Shown here piece after piece: positions 8,302 through 15,882 of a stretch of DNA of 24,127 nucleotides (positions within the stretch are counted from its first letter, which is position 1; each line of letters starts with the position of its first letter). Below the pieces are notes generated by a model. The model was not told where the DNA came from and did not search any database. It saw nothing but the letters and a program-made list of their open reading frames with translations. Origin of the DNA: UBA7803 sp047920935 (GTDB lineage: Bacteria > Pseudomonadota > Gammaproteobacteria > Pseudomonadales > Azotimanducaceae); NCBI GenBank assembly GCA_047920935.1, contig JBLRXD010000026.1, forward strand, positions 1-24,127, read 5' to 3'. The position numbers and the translations under genes were made by a program.

Positions 8302-9307
8302 CACCCGATGCCTCGAGATGGGCGGCGTAGGCTTCGACGATCTTCTGCACCAACGGGTGGCGCACCACGTCGCGGGAACTGAACACCGTGAAGCTGATGC
8401 CTTCGACCCCTCGCAGCACGTCGCGGACGTTGACCAGCCCTGACTTTTGCCCGCGCGGCAGGTCGATCTGGGTGACGTCGCCGGTGATCACCGCGGTGGA
8501 GCCAAAGCCAATTCGAGTCAGGAACATCTTCATCTGCTCGATGGTGGTGTTCTGGCTCTCGTCGAGAATGATGAAGGCATTGTTCAACGTGCGGCCGCGC
8601 ATGTAGGCCAGCGGCGCCACCTCGATGACGTTGCGCTCGATGTACTTGTTCACCCGCTCGACACCCATCATCTCGTAGAGGGCGTCGTAAAGGGGCCGCA
8701 GGTAGGGGTCGATCTTCTGCGCCAGATCGCCCGGCAGGAAGCCGAGCTTTTCGCCAGCCTCCACCGCCGGCCGCACCAGCAGAATGCGCGCCACCTTCTG
8801 GGCTTCGAGCGCTTCCACCGCGCACGCCACCGCCAGGTAGGTCTTCCCCGTGCCCGCCGGGCCGATGCCGAAACACACGTCGTGCTCGCGAATGGCATTG
8901 ACGTACGCAAGCTGGTTGCCGCCCCGGGGCATGACCGTCTTGCGGCCCGTGCGGATGATCCGGCCGTCCGTCGGGGCTTCCTCAGCGCTGGCGGATTCCC
9001 GGGCGAGCAGCTCGTCCACACCGGAATCCTGCAGGAACAGATGGATCACGTGGGGTTCGATGCTGTCGCCGCCGGCGGTCTCGCGGTACAGCTGAGCCAG
9101 CACGGCGCTGGCCGCCTTCAGCCGGGGCTCGGGGCCGCTCACCTGAAAGATGTTGCCCCGGTTGCGTATCAGCACGCCCAGGCGGCTCTCCAGATGCTTG
9201 AGGTTCTGATCGAACGGCCCGCACAAGGCTGCAAGGCGTTGCGAATCGTCGGGTTCCAGCGTGACTTTGGTGGTCAAAGCGACCACGGGGGATGGATCTT
9301 GGCTCAA
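8276..9307 (-). CDS. ybeZ: PhoH-like ATPase (YbeZ)
   Basis: This is a P-loop ATPase of the PhoH family that works with YbeY, probably in RNA metabolism. The 343-residue protein closely matches E. coli YbeZ through its length: an N-terminal KH-like region with LCGPFDQNLKHLE, Walker A GPAGTGKT near residue 145, the LVRPAVEAGEKLGFLPGDL block, Walker B-like IILDESQNTT and a VVRHPLVQKIVEAY ending. No ATG fits the N-terminus. The frame begins with a TTG at 9307 that overlaps the TGA of an 11-codon ORF (TTGA), so initiation may be unusual or coupled. It follows miaB on the same strand after 107 bases. Confidence 0.94.
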   Translation of the reverse strand: MSQDPSPVVALTTKVTLEPDDSQRLAALCGPFDQNLKHLESRLGVLIRNRGNIFQVSGPEPRLKAASAVLAQLYRETAGGDSIEPHVIHLFLQDSGVDELLARESASAEEAPTDGRIIRTGRKTVMPRGGNQLAYVNAIREHDVCFGIGPAGTGKTYLAVACAVEALEAQKVARILLVRPAVEAGEKLGFLPGDLAQKIDPYLRPLYDALYEMMGVERVNKYIERNVIEVAPLAYMRGRTLNNAFIILDESQNTTIEQMKMFLTRIGFGSTAVITGDVTQIDLPRGQKSGLVNVRDVLRGVEGISFTVFSSRDVVRHPLVQKIVEAYAAHLEASGDDNGRDAR

Positions 9308-9414
9308 TTCAGGCCCTGCAAGTAACGACGCTCCAGCATATGAGTACGGCCAAAGGTGTCAAATGAACAATCTGTGGCATTTCGGGGAAATTTCAAGAGG
9401 CTTCGAGCCATTTG

Positions 9415-10782
9415 TCACGCAATCGACGTGCCGCGCAGCGTGTTGGTCAGCGCCTGGTCGATGACCACGTCGACGAACTGGCCAACGCAGTCGGCGGTCG
9501 CGGCCGGAAAGTTGACGACCCGGTTGTTCTCGGTGCGGCCGGCCAGCACCAGGCCGCCCACGCCGTCGTCGAATTTCGCCCGCCCGGTCACCAGAATGCG
9601 CTGACGGCTGCCTACCATGGCTCGAGCGATGGCGTCCGCCTGCGCACGAACCTGCTGCTGCAGGCGCTCGAGCCGCGCCTTCTTCACCGCCATTGGGGTG
9701 TGGTCCGGCAGCGCCGCCGCCGGCGTCCCCGGGCGAGCACTGTAGACGAAGCTGAACGACACGTCGAAATTGAGCGCCTCGATCAACTCCATGGTCTGCT
9801 GAAAATCCTCGTCGGTCTCGCCGGGAAAGCCGACGATGAAGTCCGACGACAGGCTGAGATTCGGTCGAACCTCGCGCAGCCGGCGGATCTTGTCGCGGTA
9901 TTCCGCTGCGGTGTGGCCACGCTTCATCATCGCCAGAACACGGTCGGAACCCGACTGCACCGGCAAATGCAGATGGTCGACCAACTGCGGAACGCGGGCA
10001 AACGCATCGATCAGGCTGTCGGTGAACTCCACCGGATGGGAGGTGGTGAAGCGGACCCGGTCGATGCCGTCGACCTCGGCGACGTAGTGAATGAGTTCGG
10101 CAAGATCTGCCACGTCGCCGGCGATGGCCCCGCGGTAGGCGTTGACGTTCTGTCCGAGCAGGTTGACCTCGCGCACCCCCTGCCGGGACAGCTGCACGAT
10201 CTCCCGCATGACATCGGCCACCGGCCTGCTGACCTCTTCGCCGCGGGTGTAGGGAACGACGCAGAAGCTGCAGTATTTGCTGCAGCCCTCCATGATCGAC
10301 ACGAAAGCCGACGGCCCATCGGCTCTGGGTTCGGGCAAGCGATCGAACTTCTCGATCTCGGGAAAGCTCACGTCGACCAGCGGCACCAGCTTCTGCCGCC
10401 CGCTCGCCGGCCGCACCGCCGCCGCGTCGATCATCTGCGGCAGCCGATGCAGCGTCTGCGGGCCGAACACCATGTCCACGTACGGCGCGCGGTTCTGAAT
10501 CGCCGCGCCCTCCTGACTGGCGACGCAACCGCCAACGCCGATCACCAGATCAGGGTTTCGCGCTTTCAGCTCCTTCCAGCGACCGAGCTGGTGGAACACC
10601 CGCTCCTGGGCTTTTTCGCGGATCGAGCAGGTATTCAGGAGGATCAGATCGGCCTCTTCCGCCGATGCCACCAGCTGATAATCGTGGCTGTCACCCAGCA
10701 GATCGGCCATGCGCGACGAGTCGTACTCGTTCATCTGGCAGCCGTGGGTTTTGATGAACAACCGCTTGCTCAACCGGATCAT
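9415..10782 (-). CDS. miaB: tRNA-2-methylthio-N6-dimethylallyladenosine synthase
   Basis: MiaB is a radical-SAM methylthiotransferase that converts i6A37 to ms2i6A37 in tRNAs that read UNN codons. The 455-residue protein has the three auxiliary-cluster cysteines Cys15 (THGCQMNEYDS), Cys52 (NTCSIR) and Cys86 (GGCVAS), and the radical-SAM triad Cys167, Cys171, Cys174 (GCSKYCSFC). A TRAM domain lies at the C-terminus (about residues 380-450). The frame is open upstream to 10875, but that extension passes through a good -10 box (10846-10851) and has no family similarity. I therefore chose the ATG at 10782, which gives the standard short N-terminus before the THGCQ block. It heads the minus-strand cluster miaB-phoH-ybeY-corC-lnt. 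Confidence 0.96.
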   Translation of the reverse strand: MIRLSKRLFIKTHGCQMNEYDSSRMADLLGDSHDYQLVASAEEADLILLNTCSIREKAQERVFHQLGRWKELKARNPDLVIGVGGCVASQEGAAIQNRAPYVDMVFGPQTLHRLPQMIDAAAVRPASGRQKLVPLVDVSFPEIEKFDRLPEPRADGPSAFVSIMEGCSKYCSFCVVPYTRGEEVSRPVADVMREIVQLSRQGVREVNLLGQNVNAYRGAIAGDVADLAELIHYVAEVDGIDRVRFTTSHPVEFTDSLIDAFARVPQLVDHLHLPVQSGSDRVLAMMKRGHTAAEYRDKIRRLREVRPNLSLSSDFIVGFPGETDEDFQQTMELIEALNFDVSFSFVYSARPGTPAAALPDHTPMAVKKARLERLQQQVRAQADAIARAMVGSRQRILVTGRAKFDDGVGGLVLAGRTENNRVVNFPAATADCVGQFVDVVIDQALTNTLRGTSIA

Positions 10783-10913
10783 TCCCCGCAAAGTGTGTGA
10801 ATCGTCGCTTCGGCCCCTACGGGGCGCGCGAGATCGAAGCGCGAGATTATAGAGGGTTGCAATTTCCACATACACCTCTATATACGACAGTCAGCTAACC
10901 AGGTAGTTGCTTA
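10783..10913. promoter_or_regulatory. Divergent promoter region between miaB and the DUF1820 gene
   Basis: Toward miaB, a perfect TATAAT lies on the minus strand at 10846-10851; its -35 is weak. The transcript leader would contain a nested hairpin: outer arms CGCTTCG (10806-10812) and CGAAGCG (10835-10841), and an inner GCCCC-TAC-GGGGC stem. Toward the DUF1820 gene, TTGCAA at 10857-10862 and TATATA at 10879-10884 with a 16-base spacer form a plausible sigma70 promoter. An AGGTAG at 10901-10906 precedes the ATG. The two promoters overlap, so they may compete. Confidence 0.5.
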
Positions 10914-11249
10914 ATGCCGGACACCAGCAAGCAGATGTACAAAGTGCTGTTCCACAACCAGGGGCACATCTACGAAGTCTACGCCCGCGCCATCTACCAG
11001 AGCGATCTGTACGGATTCATCGAGGTGGAAGACTATGTCTTCGGCACCCGCAGCAAGATGGTCATCGACCCGGCGGAAGACAAGCTTCGCGCCGAGTTCG
11101 ACGGCGTGCAGCGCAGCTTCATTCCCATGCATGCCATCATCCGCATCGATGAGGTGGAGAAGGAAGGGGTAGCCAAAATCACCGACAGCAAGGGCAGCAA
11201 CGTGACGCCCTTTCCCATGCCCCTGCCCAGCGACGGCGGGAAATCCTGA
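10914..11249 (+). CDS. DUF1820 family protein
   Basis: This small protein of 111 residues belongs to the DUF1820 family, conserved beside or near miaB in pseudomonads and related gammaproteobacteria; no biochemical role is established. It shows the characteristic blocks YKVLFHNQGHIYEVYAR, SDLYGFIEVEDYVFG and a highly conserved IPMHAIIRIDEVEKEG motif. It has no signal peptide or membrane segment and is probably cytoplasmic. The C-terminus is a short charged and Pro/Gly-rich tail. It is transcribed from the divergent promoter region it shares with miaB. Only two bases separate its stop from the GTG of the AMP-ligase gene, so the two are probably cotranscribed, although their functions show no obvious link. 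Confidence 0.9.
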   Translation: MPDTSKQMYKVLFHNQGHIYEVYARAIYQSDLYGFIEVEDYVFGTRSKMVIDPAEDKLRAEFDGVQRSFIPMHAIIRIDEVEKEGVAKITDSKGSNVTPFPMPLPSDGGKS

Positions 11250-11251
11250 TC

Positions 11252-12772
11252 GTGCCGCCCCTCGGGGCGGCCGAGTCACCCTGGGCCGGGCTGCTCCACT
11301 GGGCTGAACGTCAACCCGAGAAGACCGCGTGGCGGTTTGCAGACACCTGCGTCAGCTACGGGCAACTGGCCAGCTGGGCCATCAGGGGCAGCCGCCTGCT
11401 GCGCTCCCTGGGGCTGTCCACCGGTGACGGCATTGCGGTGCTGTCTCCCAATCACCCCCATTCCCTCGCCGTTTACTGGGCTGCCCAGTTCGCCGGGCTG
11501 TACTACACGGCCATCAGCGTGCAGTTCCAACGAGGCGAAGTGCAGCACATTCTCGAAGACTGCGACGCCAAGGCGCTGATTCTGGCCGGCAGCCAGGCCG
11601 ACAAGGCGACCGGCGCGCCCCAGCAGCTGCGCATCGATATCGACCGGTGGCTGGAGATGATTCACCAGCAGCCGGAAACGCTGATCGCGGACGCCGCCGA
11701 GGGCGCCGAGATGCTGTACTCCTCGGGCACCACCGGCAAGCCCAAGGGAGTGCGTGCGGCGCAGCCGGGCGCGCCGCTGAACACCGTCTCCGAACTGTTC
11801 AAGCGGCGCGTCGCCCTGCACCGCATCGGCCGTGACACTGTCTATCTTTCCACCGCGCCGCTCTACCACTCGGCCCCGTTACGCTACAACAGCATGGTGA
11901 TCCGCTGCGGCGGCACCAGCGTGGTGATGCCCCGCTTCGATGCGGCTACGAGCCTCGAGCTCATCGAGCGCCACGCCATCACCCACAGCCAGTGGGTGCC
12001 CACCATGTTCGTGCGGCTGCTGCGGCTGCCCGAAGACGTGCGCCACGGTCACGATCTGTCGAGCCATCGCTTGGCCGTGCACGCCGCCGCGCCCTGCCCC
12101 CCCGAGATCAAGCGCCAGATGCTGGCATGGTGGGGGCCGATACTGCACGAGTACTACTCAGGAACAGAGGGCAACGGCCAGACGGCTATCGGCCCCGAAG
12201 AGTGGCTGGAGCATCCCGGCTCCGTGGGCCGGCCGGTGCTCGGCGAGATCCACATCGTCGCCGCGGACGGCCGCGAACTACCCGCTGGCAGCCAGGGCCA
12301 GGTGTACTTCTCCGGCGGCCCGCGGTTCGAATACTACAAGGATCCGCTGAAAACGGCGGCGGCCTACGACCACCGCGGCTGGTCGACCCTCGGCGACATC
12401 GGCTACGTCGACGACGGCGGCTACCTCTACCTCACCGATCGCGCCTCGCACATGATCATAACGGGGGGCGTCAACATCTATCCCCGCGAGGTCGAGGACG
12501 TGCTCGTCGGCCATCCGGCGGTGCAGGACGCCGCCGTGTTCGGCATTCCCAACGAGGAGTTCGGCGAGGAAGTGAAAGCAGCGGTGGAGCTGGTGCGGGA
12601 TGCCTCCGGCACGGCGGCAGCGGTCACCGAGCAGCTACTCATCGACTACTGCCGCGAGCGCCTGGCCCATCTCAAGTGCCCGTCGAGCATCGACTTTCAC
12701 GACGCCCTGCCCCGGCACCAGACCGGCAAGCTCTACAAAGAACCGTTGAAGCGCCCCTACTGGTCGAACTGA
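11252..12772 (+). CDS. Acyl-CoA synthetase-like AMP-dependent ligase
   Basis: This enzyme of the ANL superfamily is expected to activate a carboxylic acid as acyl-AMP and transfer it to CoA. The 506-residue protein shows the core motifs in order: phosphate-binding loop YSSGTTGKPKG (A3, about residue 156), EYYSGTEGNGQT (A5), STLGDIGYVDDGGYLYLTDR (A7/A8 hinge) and the C-terminal catalytic-lysine motif TGKLYK (A10). It resembles bacterial FadD-like or benzoate/acyl-CoA ligases, but the substrate cannot be read from the sequence. The start is GTG, two bases after the DUF1820 stop, and a strong 8-bp GC hairpin covers the first codons. The stop lies one base from the convergent dehydrogenase stop. 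Confidence 0.9.
   Translation: MPPLGAAESPWAGLLHWAERQPEKTAWRFADTCVSYGQLASWAIRGSRLLRSLGLSTGDGIAVLSPNHPHSLAVYWAAQFAGLYYTAISVQFQRGEVQHILEDCDAKALILAGSQADKATGAPQQLRIDIDRWLEMIHQQPETLIADAAEGAEMLYSSGTTGKPKGVRAAQPGAPLNTVSELFKRRVALHRIGRDTVYLSTAPLYHSAPLRYNSMVIRCGGTSVVMPRFDAATSLELIERHAITHSQWVPTMFVRLLRLPEDVRHGHDLSSHRLAVHAAAPCPPEIKRQMLAWWGPILHEYYSGTEGNGQTAIGPEEWLEHPGSVGRPVLGEIHIVAADGRELPAGSQGQVYFSGGPRFEYYKDPLKTAAAYDHRGWSTLGDIGYVDDGGYLYLTDRASHMIITGGVNIYPREVEDVLVGHPAVQDAAVFGIPNEEFGEEVKAAVELVRDASGTAAAVTEQLLIDYCRERLAHLKCPSSIDFHDALPRHQTGKLYKEPLKRPYWSN
11254..11271 (+). repeat. GC-rich perfect hairpin at the AMP-ligase start
   Basis: GCCGCCCC and GGGGCGGC form a perfect 8-bp stem with a TC loop directly after the DUF1820 stop and across codons 1-7 of the next gene. 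No T-run follows, so it is not a standard intrinsic terminator. It could stabilise the upstream message or reduce initiation of the ligase. Confidence 0.6.
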
Positions 12773-12773
12773 A

Positions 12774-13883
12774 TCAATGCGGGAACGCCCTTGATGCAGG
12801 CGCACTCGCACCGTAGGGGCGATCTCCAGATCGCGACCCCGAATCCGCTCCCACCAATGCAACCTCCAACCGCTCCCTGGCCATCTCGTCGGCAATGCGG
12901 CTGGTGGCGATTCCGCTTTCCGCCGCGCGGCGGAAGATGACCCCCAGCCGATCGGCGATGCCAGCGATGCGTTGATCGGCCCAGGCCGGATCGCGCTGGC
13001 CGAGATACTCGCGGGCGATGCTGATGACGCCGCCGGCGTTGATCACGTAGTCGGGCGCGTAGAGCACGTCGCGTGCCGCCAGCAGGTCACCGACGTCGTC
13101 GCTGGCGAGCTGGTTGTTGGCCGCCCCGGCCACCACCCGGACGCGCAAGGCGGCCACCGACTGGGCGGTGAGAGAAGCGCCCAGCGCGCACGGCGCCAGC
13201 ACGTCGGCATCGGCGCCGAGCACCTCATCCACATGCAGCGCCCGGGCCTCGAAATCACCGACCGCACGAGCCACACGCTCGGGGCTGATGTCCGCCACCT
13301 GCAGTTCGGCGCCCTCTTGGCGCAGCAGAGCGCAGAGCTGCATGCCGACGTTGCCCAAGCCCTGCACTGCCACCCGCACCCCATCCAGAGTCTCGGCGCC
13401 CAGCTTCGCCTGCACCGCCGCGCGCATGCCCTGGAGCACACCTCGCGCCGTATGGGGTGAGGGATCGCCGCCAAAGCCCGCGGTGCCCAGGCCGGATACG
13501 TAGCGCGTGCTGCGAGCGACGATGCGCATGTCGGCCACCTGGATGCCCACGTCTTCCGCCGTCACGTAGCGGCCGTGCAACTCCTCCACCCAGCGGCCGA
13601 AGGTCTCCAACTGGTCGGTGGTCAGCCTGGCGCCGGCAGCCCCGAGGATCACGCTCTTACCGCCGCCGAACGGAATGTCGGCAAGCGCGTTCTTGAACGT
13701 CATGCCCCGGGACAAGCGCAGGGCGTCCTCGAGAGCGCTGGCAGCATCCGCATACGCCCAGTGACGACAGCCGCCCGCCGCCGGGCCCAGCGCGGTGCTG
13801 TGGATGGCGATGATCGCCCGCAGCCCGGAGCGGGCGTCCTGGCGGATGACGAGTTCCTCGTGGTCGGTGGCGAACGGTTGCAT
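12774..13883 (-). CDS. Leu/Phe/Val-type amino-acid dehydrogenase
   Basis: The 369-residue protein belongs to the Glu/Leu/Phe/Val dehydrogenase family, NAD(P)-dependent enzymes that deaminate an amino acid to a 2-oxo acid. It carries the substrate-domain block GPAAGGCRHWAYAD, the glycine-rich segment GMTFKNALADIPFGGGKSVI with the catalytic and substrate-binding lysines, YVTAEDVG, and a Rossmann motif VQGLGNVGMQL. Length and the short N-terminus fit leucine or phenylalanine dehydrogenase better than GDH. A strong AGGAGG precedes the ATG. The last 21 residues, from Gly349, are encoded by a REP hairpin and look non-native. It is divergent from an Lrp/AsnC regulator, which probably controls it in response to an amino acid. 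Substrate is not decided. Confidence 0.9.
   Translation of the reverse strand: MQPFATDHEELVIRQDARSGLRAIIAIHSTALGPAAGGCRHWAYADAASALEDALRLSRGMTFKNALADIPFGGGKSVILGAAGARLTTDQLETFGRWVEELHGRYVTAEDVGIQVADMRIVARSTRYVSGLGTAGFGGDPSPHTARGVLQGMRAAVQAKLGAETLDGVRVAVQGLGNVGMQLCALLRQEGAELQVADISPERVARAVGDFEARALHVDEVLGADADVLAPCALGASLTAQSVAALRVRVVAGAANNQLASDDVGDLLAARDVLYAPDYVINAGGVISIAREYLGQRDPAWADQRIAGIADRLGVIFRRAAESGIATSRIADEMARERLEVALVGADSGSRSGDRPYGASAPASRAFPH
12813..12836. repeat. Single REP-type hairpin in the dehydrogenase 3' end
   Basis: GTAGGGGC is followed by a perfect 7-bp stem, GCGATCT/AGATCGC, with a CC loop. It has the same architecture as the pair at 5461-5543. It lies within the coding frame of the minus-strand dehydrogenase and encodes part of its C-terminal tail. 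Confidence 0.8.
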
Positions 13884-14044
13884 GACGGCCTCCTGCCGAT
13901 GCTGGCCCGAAAAAGAAGCTTTTCCAGCCTGCAGAGATTAGACCTTAAGATGCGACTAATCTTCCCGAAATCAGGATTGAAAGCGTTTTGTTTGGATGCT
14001 TAATGCTTCAATATTCCATTTACCGTGAATTAAATGCTTAGATT
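13884..14044. promoter_or_regulatory. Divergent dehydrogenase/Lrp control region
   Basis: This 161-base spacer is much more AT-rich than its surroundings, as expected for an Lrp-type binding region. It contains an inverted repeat, AGATTAG (13935-13941) and CTAATCT (13956-13962), 14 bases apart, which lies on the dehydrogenase side. On the regulator side ATGCTT(A/C) occurs three times, at 13996, 14003 and 14034. A TTGAAA at 13977-13982 could be a -35 element for the regulator gene, but no convincing -10 is clear. The sites are inferred from symmetry and position only. Confidence 0.45.
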
Positions 14045-14512
14045 ATGAAACATCAGCAGCTCGACGCCTTCGATCGCCAGATCCTCGCCCTGCTGCAGGA
14101 AGATGCGTCGCTGTCGGCGGCCGAGATCGGCGCCCGCATCGGGCTGTCGCAGTCGCCCTGCTGGCGCCGCATCAATCAGTTGGAACAGGCGGGCTTCGTG
14201 CGTGCGCGGGTGGCGCTGCTCGACCGTCATCGCCTCGGGCTCGACGTGCTGGTGTTCGCGCTGGTCAAGCTCAACGCCCACGGGCGCCGCTCGCTGCCGG
14301 AATTCGCCGAAGCCATCCGCGGCTGCCCGGAAGTGCAGGAGTGTTTCACCCTGATGGGCGAAATGGATTTTCTGCTGCGCATCGTGGTGCCCGACGTGCA
14401 GGCTTACGAGCGGTTCTTCTTCGAGACCCTGTCGCAGCTCCCCGGCGTGCAGGAAGTGCACTCGAACATCGCCATGTCGGAAATGAAATCCACCACCAGC
14501 CTGCCGCTGTAG
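14045..14512 (+). CDS. Lrp/AsnC-family transcriptional regulator
   Basis: The 155-residue protein has the standard two-domain form: an N-terminal helix-turn-helix (about residues 7-55, with LDAFDRQILALLQEDASLSA and IGLSQSPCWRRINQLEQAGF) and a C-terminal RAM/ligand-binding domain (about 70-145) with the LMGEMDFLLRIVVPD core. It resembles BkdR-type and other local amino-acid-responsive regulators more than global Lrp. It is divergent from the amino-acid dehydrogenase, which points to that gene as its main target with the amino acid as effector. The ATG has almost no Shine-Dalgarno sequence, but homology begins directly after it. The TAG stop lies within GTAGGGG, the same head motif seen in the REP hairpins nearby. 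Confidence 0.93.
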   Translation: MKHQQLDAFDRQILALLQEDASLSAAEIGARIGLSQSPCWRRINQLEQAGFVRARVALLDRHRLGLDVLVFALVKLNAHGRRSLPEFAEAIRGCPEVQECFTLMGEMDFLLRIVVPDVQAYERFFFETLSQLPGVQEVHSNIAMSEMKSTTSLPL

Positions 14513-14543
14513 GGGTCGACGTCATCGGCCGCAATGTCGACGG

Positions 14544-14583
14544 CCGTCCTCGATGCCGTCGCATTCGGAGGGCTGGTGAGGCG
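14544..14583 (+). repeat. Left copy of a 40-bp dispersed intergenic repeat
   Basis: This 40-base stretch upstream of the hydroxy-acid oxidase matches the reverse complement of 15841-15880 at 36 of 40 positions. Weaker similarity continues for about 20 more bases toward the gene. The surrounding 14513-14725 has no credible gene, and two GTCGAC palindromes (14515-14520 and 14536-14541) lie beside the repeat. Confidence 0.8.
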
Positions 14584-14725
14584 TCGTGCTTCGACGCAGG
14601 CGTTTGCCGTGTGGCCGCTGGATCGCTCCCGGGCGGCCGCCGCCCACCGCACGGCGACGGCATCGAGCGCGAATTCGCGGCCGCGTGATAGCATCTTCCC
14701 GTTGATTTCGGGGGTGGAGAATCGG

Positions 14726-15790
14726 GTGAAAACGCTGCATGAAGTGGTGAAACGGGCGCGGCAGAATCTGCCGCGCGACCATTGGGATTACCTGGTGGGT
14801 GGCGCCGACAGCGAGTCGTCGCTGAAACGCAACCGCTACGGACTGGACAGCCTGGCCTACCGCCCGCGGATCCTCAGTGACGTCAGCGAGGTGTCGCTGC
14901 GGTCCGAGTTGCTGGGCGTTGCGCTGCGCATCCCGGTGGTGCTGGCGCCGCTGGGCTCCATTCAGCTGTTCGAAGCCGGAGGCAGCGTCAGCGCAGCCCA
15001 GGCGGCCCGGGATTTCGGGGTGCTGCAGATCTTGAGCTCGGTCTGCCTGCCGGACTTCGAAGCGGTCGCTCGGGCGGTGCCGGGCCCGCGTATCTACCAG
15101 CTGTACCTGATGGGTGATCAGGGGTGGATGGACGAGGTGGTCGCTCGGGCCATGGAGGCGGGCTATACCGGGCTATGTCTGACGGCAGACACCCAGACTT
15201 ACTCGCGGCGCGAGCGCGACATCCTCAAGGCCTTCGTGCCGCCATCCGGCAGCCGCGCGGGAGCGGCCGATTTCAGCTACCAGGCGCGCATGACCTGGGA
15301 CACGGTGGCGCATTGCAAGGAGCGCTTCGACATTCCCCTGATCGTGAAAGGCGTCGCCACCTCCGAGGACGCGGCCCGCTGCGTCGAGATGGGCGTCGAC
15401 GTGGTGTACGTCTCGAACCATGGCGGGCGCCAGCTCGACCATACCCGGGCGTGCATAGAGGTGCTGCCAGAGGTGGTGGAGGCGGTGGCCGGGCGGGTTC
15501 CGGTGGTGGTGGACGGTGGCTTCATGCGCGGCGCCGACGTGGTGAAGGCGCTGTGTCTCGGCGCGCGCGCGGTGGGGCTCGGGCGCCTGGAGGGCATGGC
15601 GTTGGCCGCGGGCGGGGCCGCGGGGTTGGTGCGCGCCCTGGAGATTCTCGAGCACGAGATCCGCACGACCGTCGCGCTGCTCGGGGCGAGCAGCCTGGAA
15701 GCCCTGCACCCGGGGTTGCTGGAGCGCTCGACACCGATGCTTCCGCCGGGGGTGCTGAGCGCGTTTCCGTTGCTGGACGAGGATTATTGA
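14726..15790 (+). CDS. FMN-dependent alpha-hydroxy-acid oxidase/dehydrogenase
   Basis: This flavoenzyme belongs to the L-lactate dehydrogenase/glycolate oxidase family and oxidises an L-2-hydroxy acid to a 2-oxo acid. The 354-residue TIM barrel shows DYLVGGADSESSLKRN at the N-terminus, the RIYQLYLMGDQ strand, ADTQTYSRRERDI, the lysine strand LIVKGVATSEDA, and the catalytic block SNHGGRQLD with His232 and Arg235, followed by VVVDGGFMRGADVVKAL. The frame is open to 14534, but the upstream part is a non-coding repeat. I chose the GTG at 14726, which has GGAG 7 bases upstream and begins the family homology. The substrate (lactate, mandelate, glycolate or other) is unknown. The nearby amino-acid dehydrogenase yields 2-oxo acids, so a shared pathway is possible but not shown. 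Confidence 0.9.
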   Translation: MKTLHEVVKRARQNLPRDHWDYLVGGADSESSLKRNRYGLDSLAYRPRILSDVSEVSLRSELLGVALRIPVVLAPLGSIQLFEAGGSVSAAQAARDFGVLQILSSVCLPDFEAVARAVPGPRIYQLYLMGDQGWMDEVVARAMEAGYTGLCLTADTQTYSRRERDILKAFVPPSGSRAGAADFSYQARMTWDTVAHCKERFDIPLIVKGVATSEDAARCVEMGVDVVYVSNHGGRQLDHTRACIEVLPEVVEAVAGRVPVVVDGGFMRGADVVKALCLGARAVGLGRLEGMALAAGGAAGLVRALEILEHEIRTTVALLGASSLEALHPGLLERSTPMLPPGVLSAFPLLDEDY

Positions 15791-15805
15791 GATCGGTCTC
15801 TGAAG

Positions 15806-15827
15806 ATCGCCGTCTGGAGAAGGCTCT
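15806..15827. repeat. Degenerate REP-type hairpin
   Basis: Read on the minus strand, this matches GAGCCTTCTCCAGA-GGCGAT of the REP copy at 5466-5485 with few changes. The stem has one mismatch. It directly adjoins the 40-bp dispersed repeat copy. Confidence 0.55.
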
Positions 15828-15840
15828 GCAGAAGAACGAC

Positions 15841-15880
15841 GGCCCCACCAGCCCACCGAATGCGACGACATCGAGGACGG
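15841..15880 (-). repeat. Right copy of the 40-bp dispersed repeat (inverted)
   Basis: This is the inverse of 14544-14583 with four mismatches. Together the two copies bracket the hydroxy-acid oxidase gene in opposite orientations. The 15791-16048 intergenic stretch consists largely of this copy, a degenerate REP and the folded element at 15883-15976. Confidence 0.8.
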
Positions 15881-15882
15881 AC

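Noticed and set aside
12752..12760. Reverse-complement REP head GCCCCTAC near the end of the AMP-ligase gene
   Set aside because: It encodes the conserved C-terminal RPYW of the ligase family, so coincidence with codon use is the simpler explanation.
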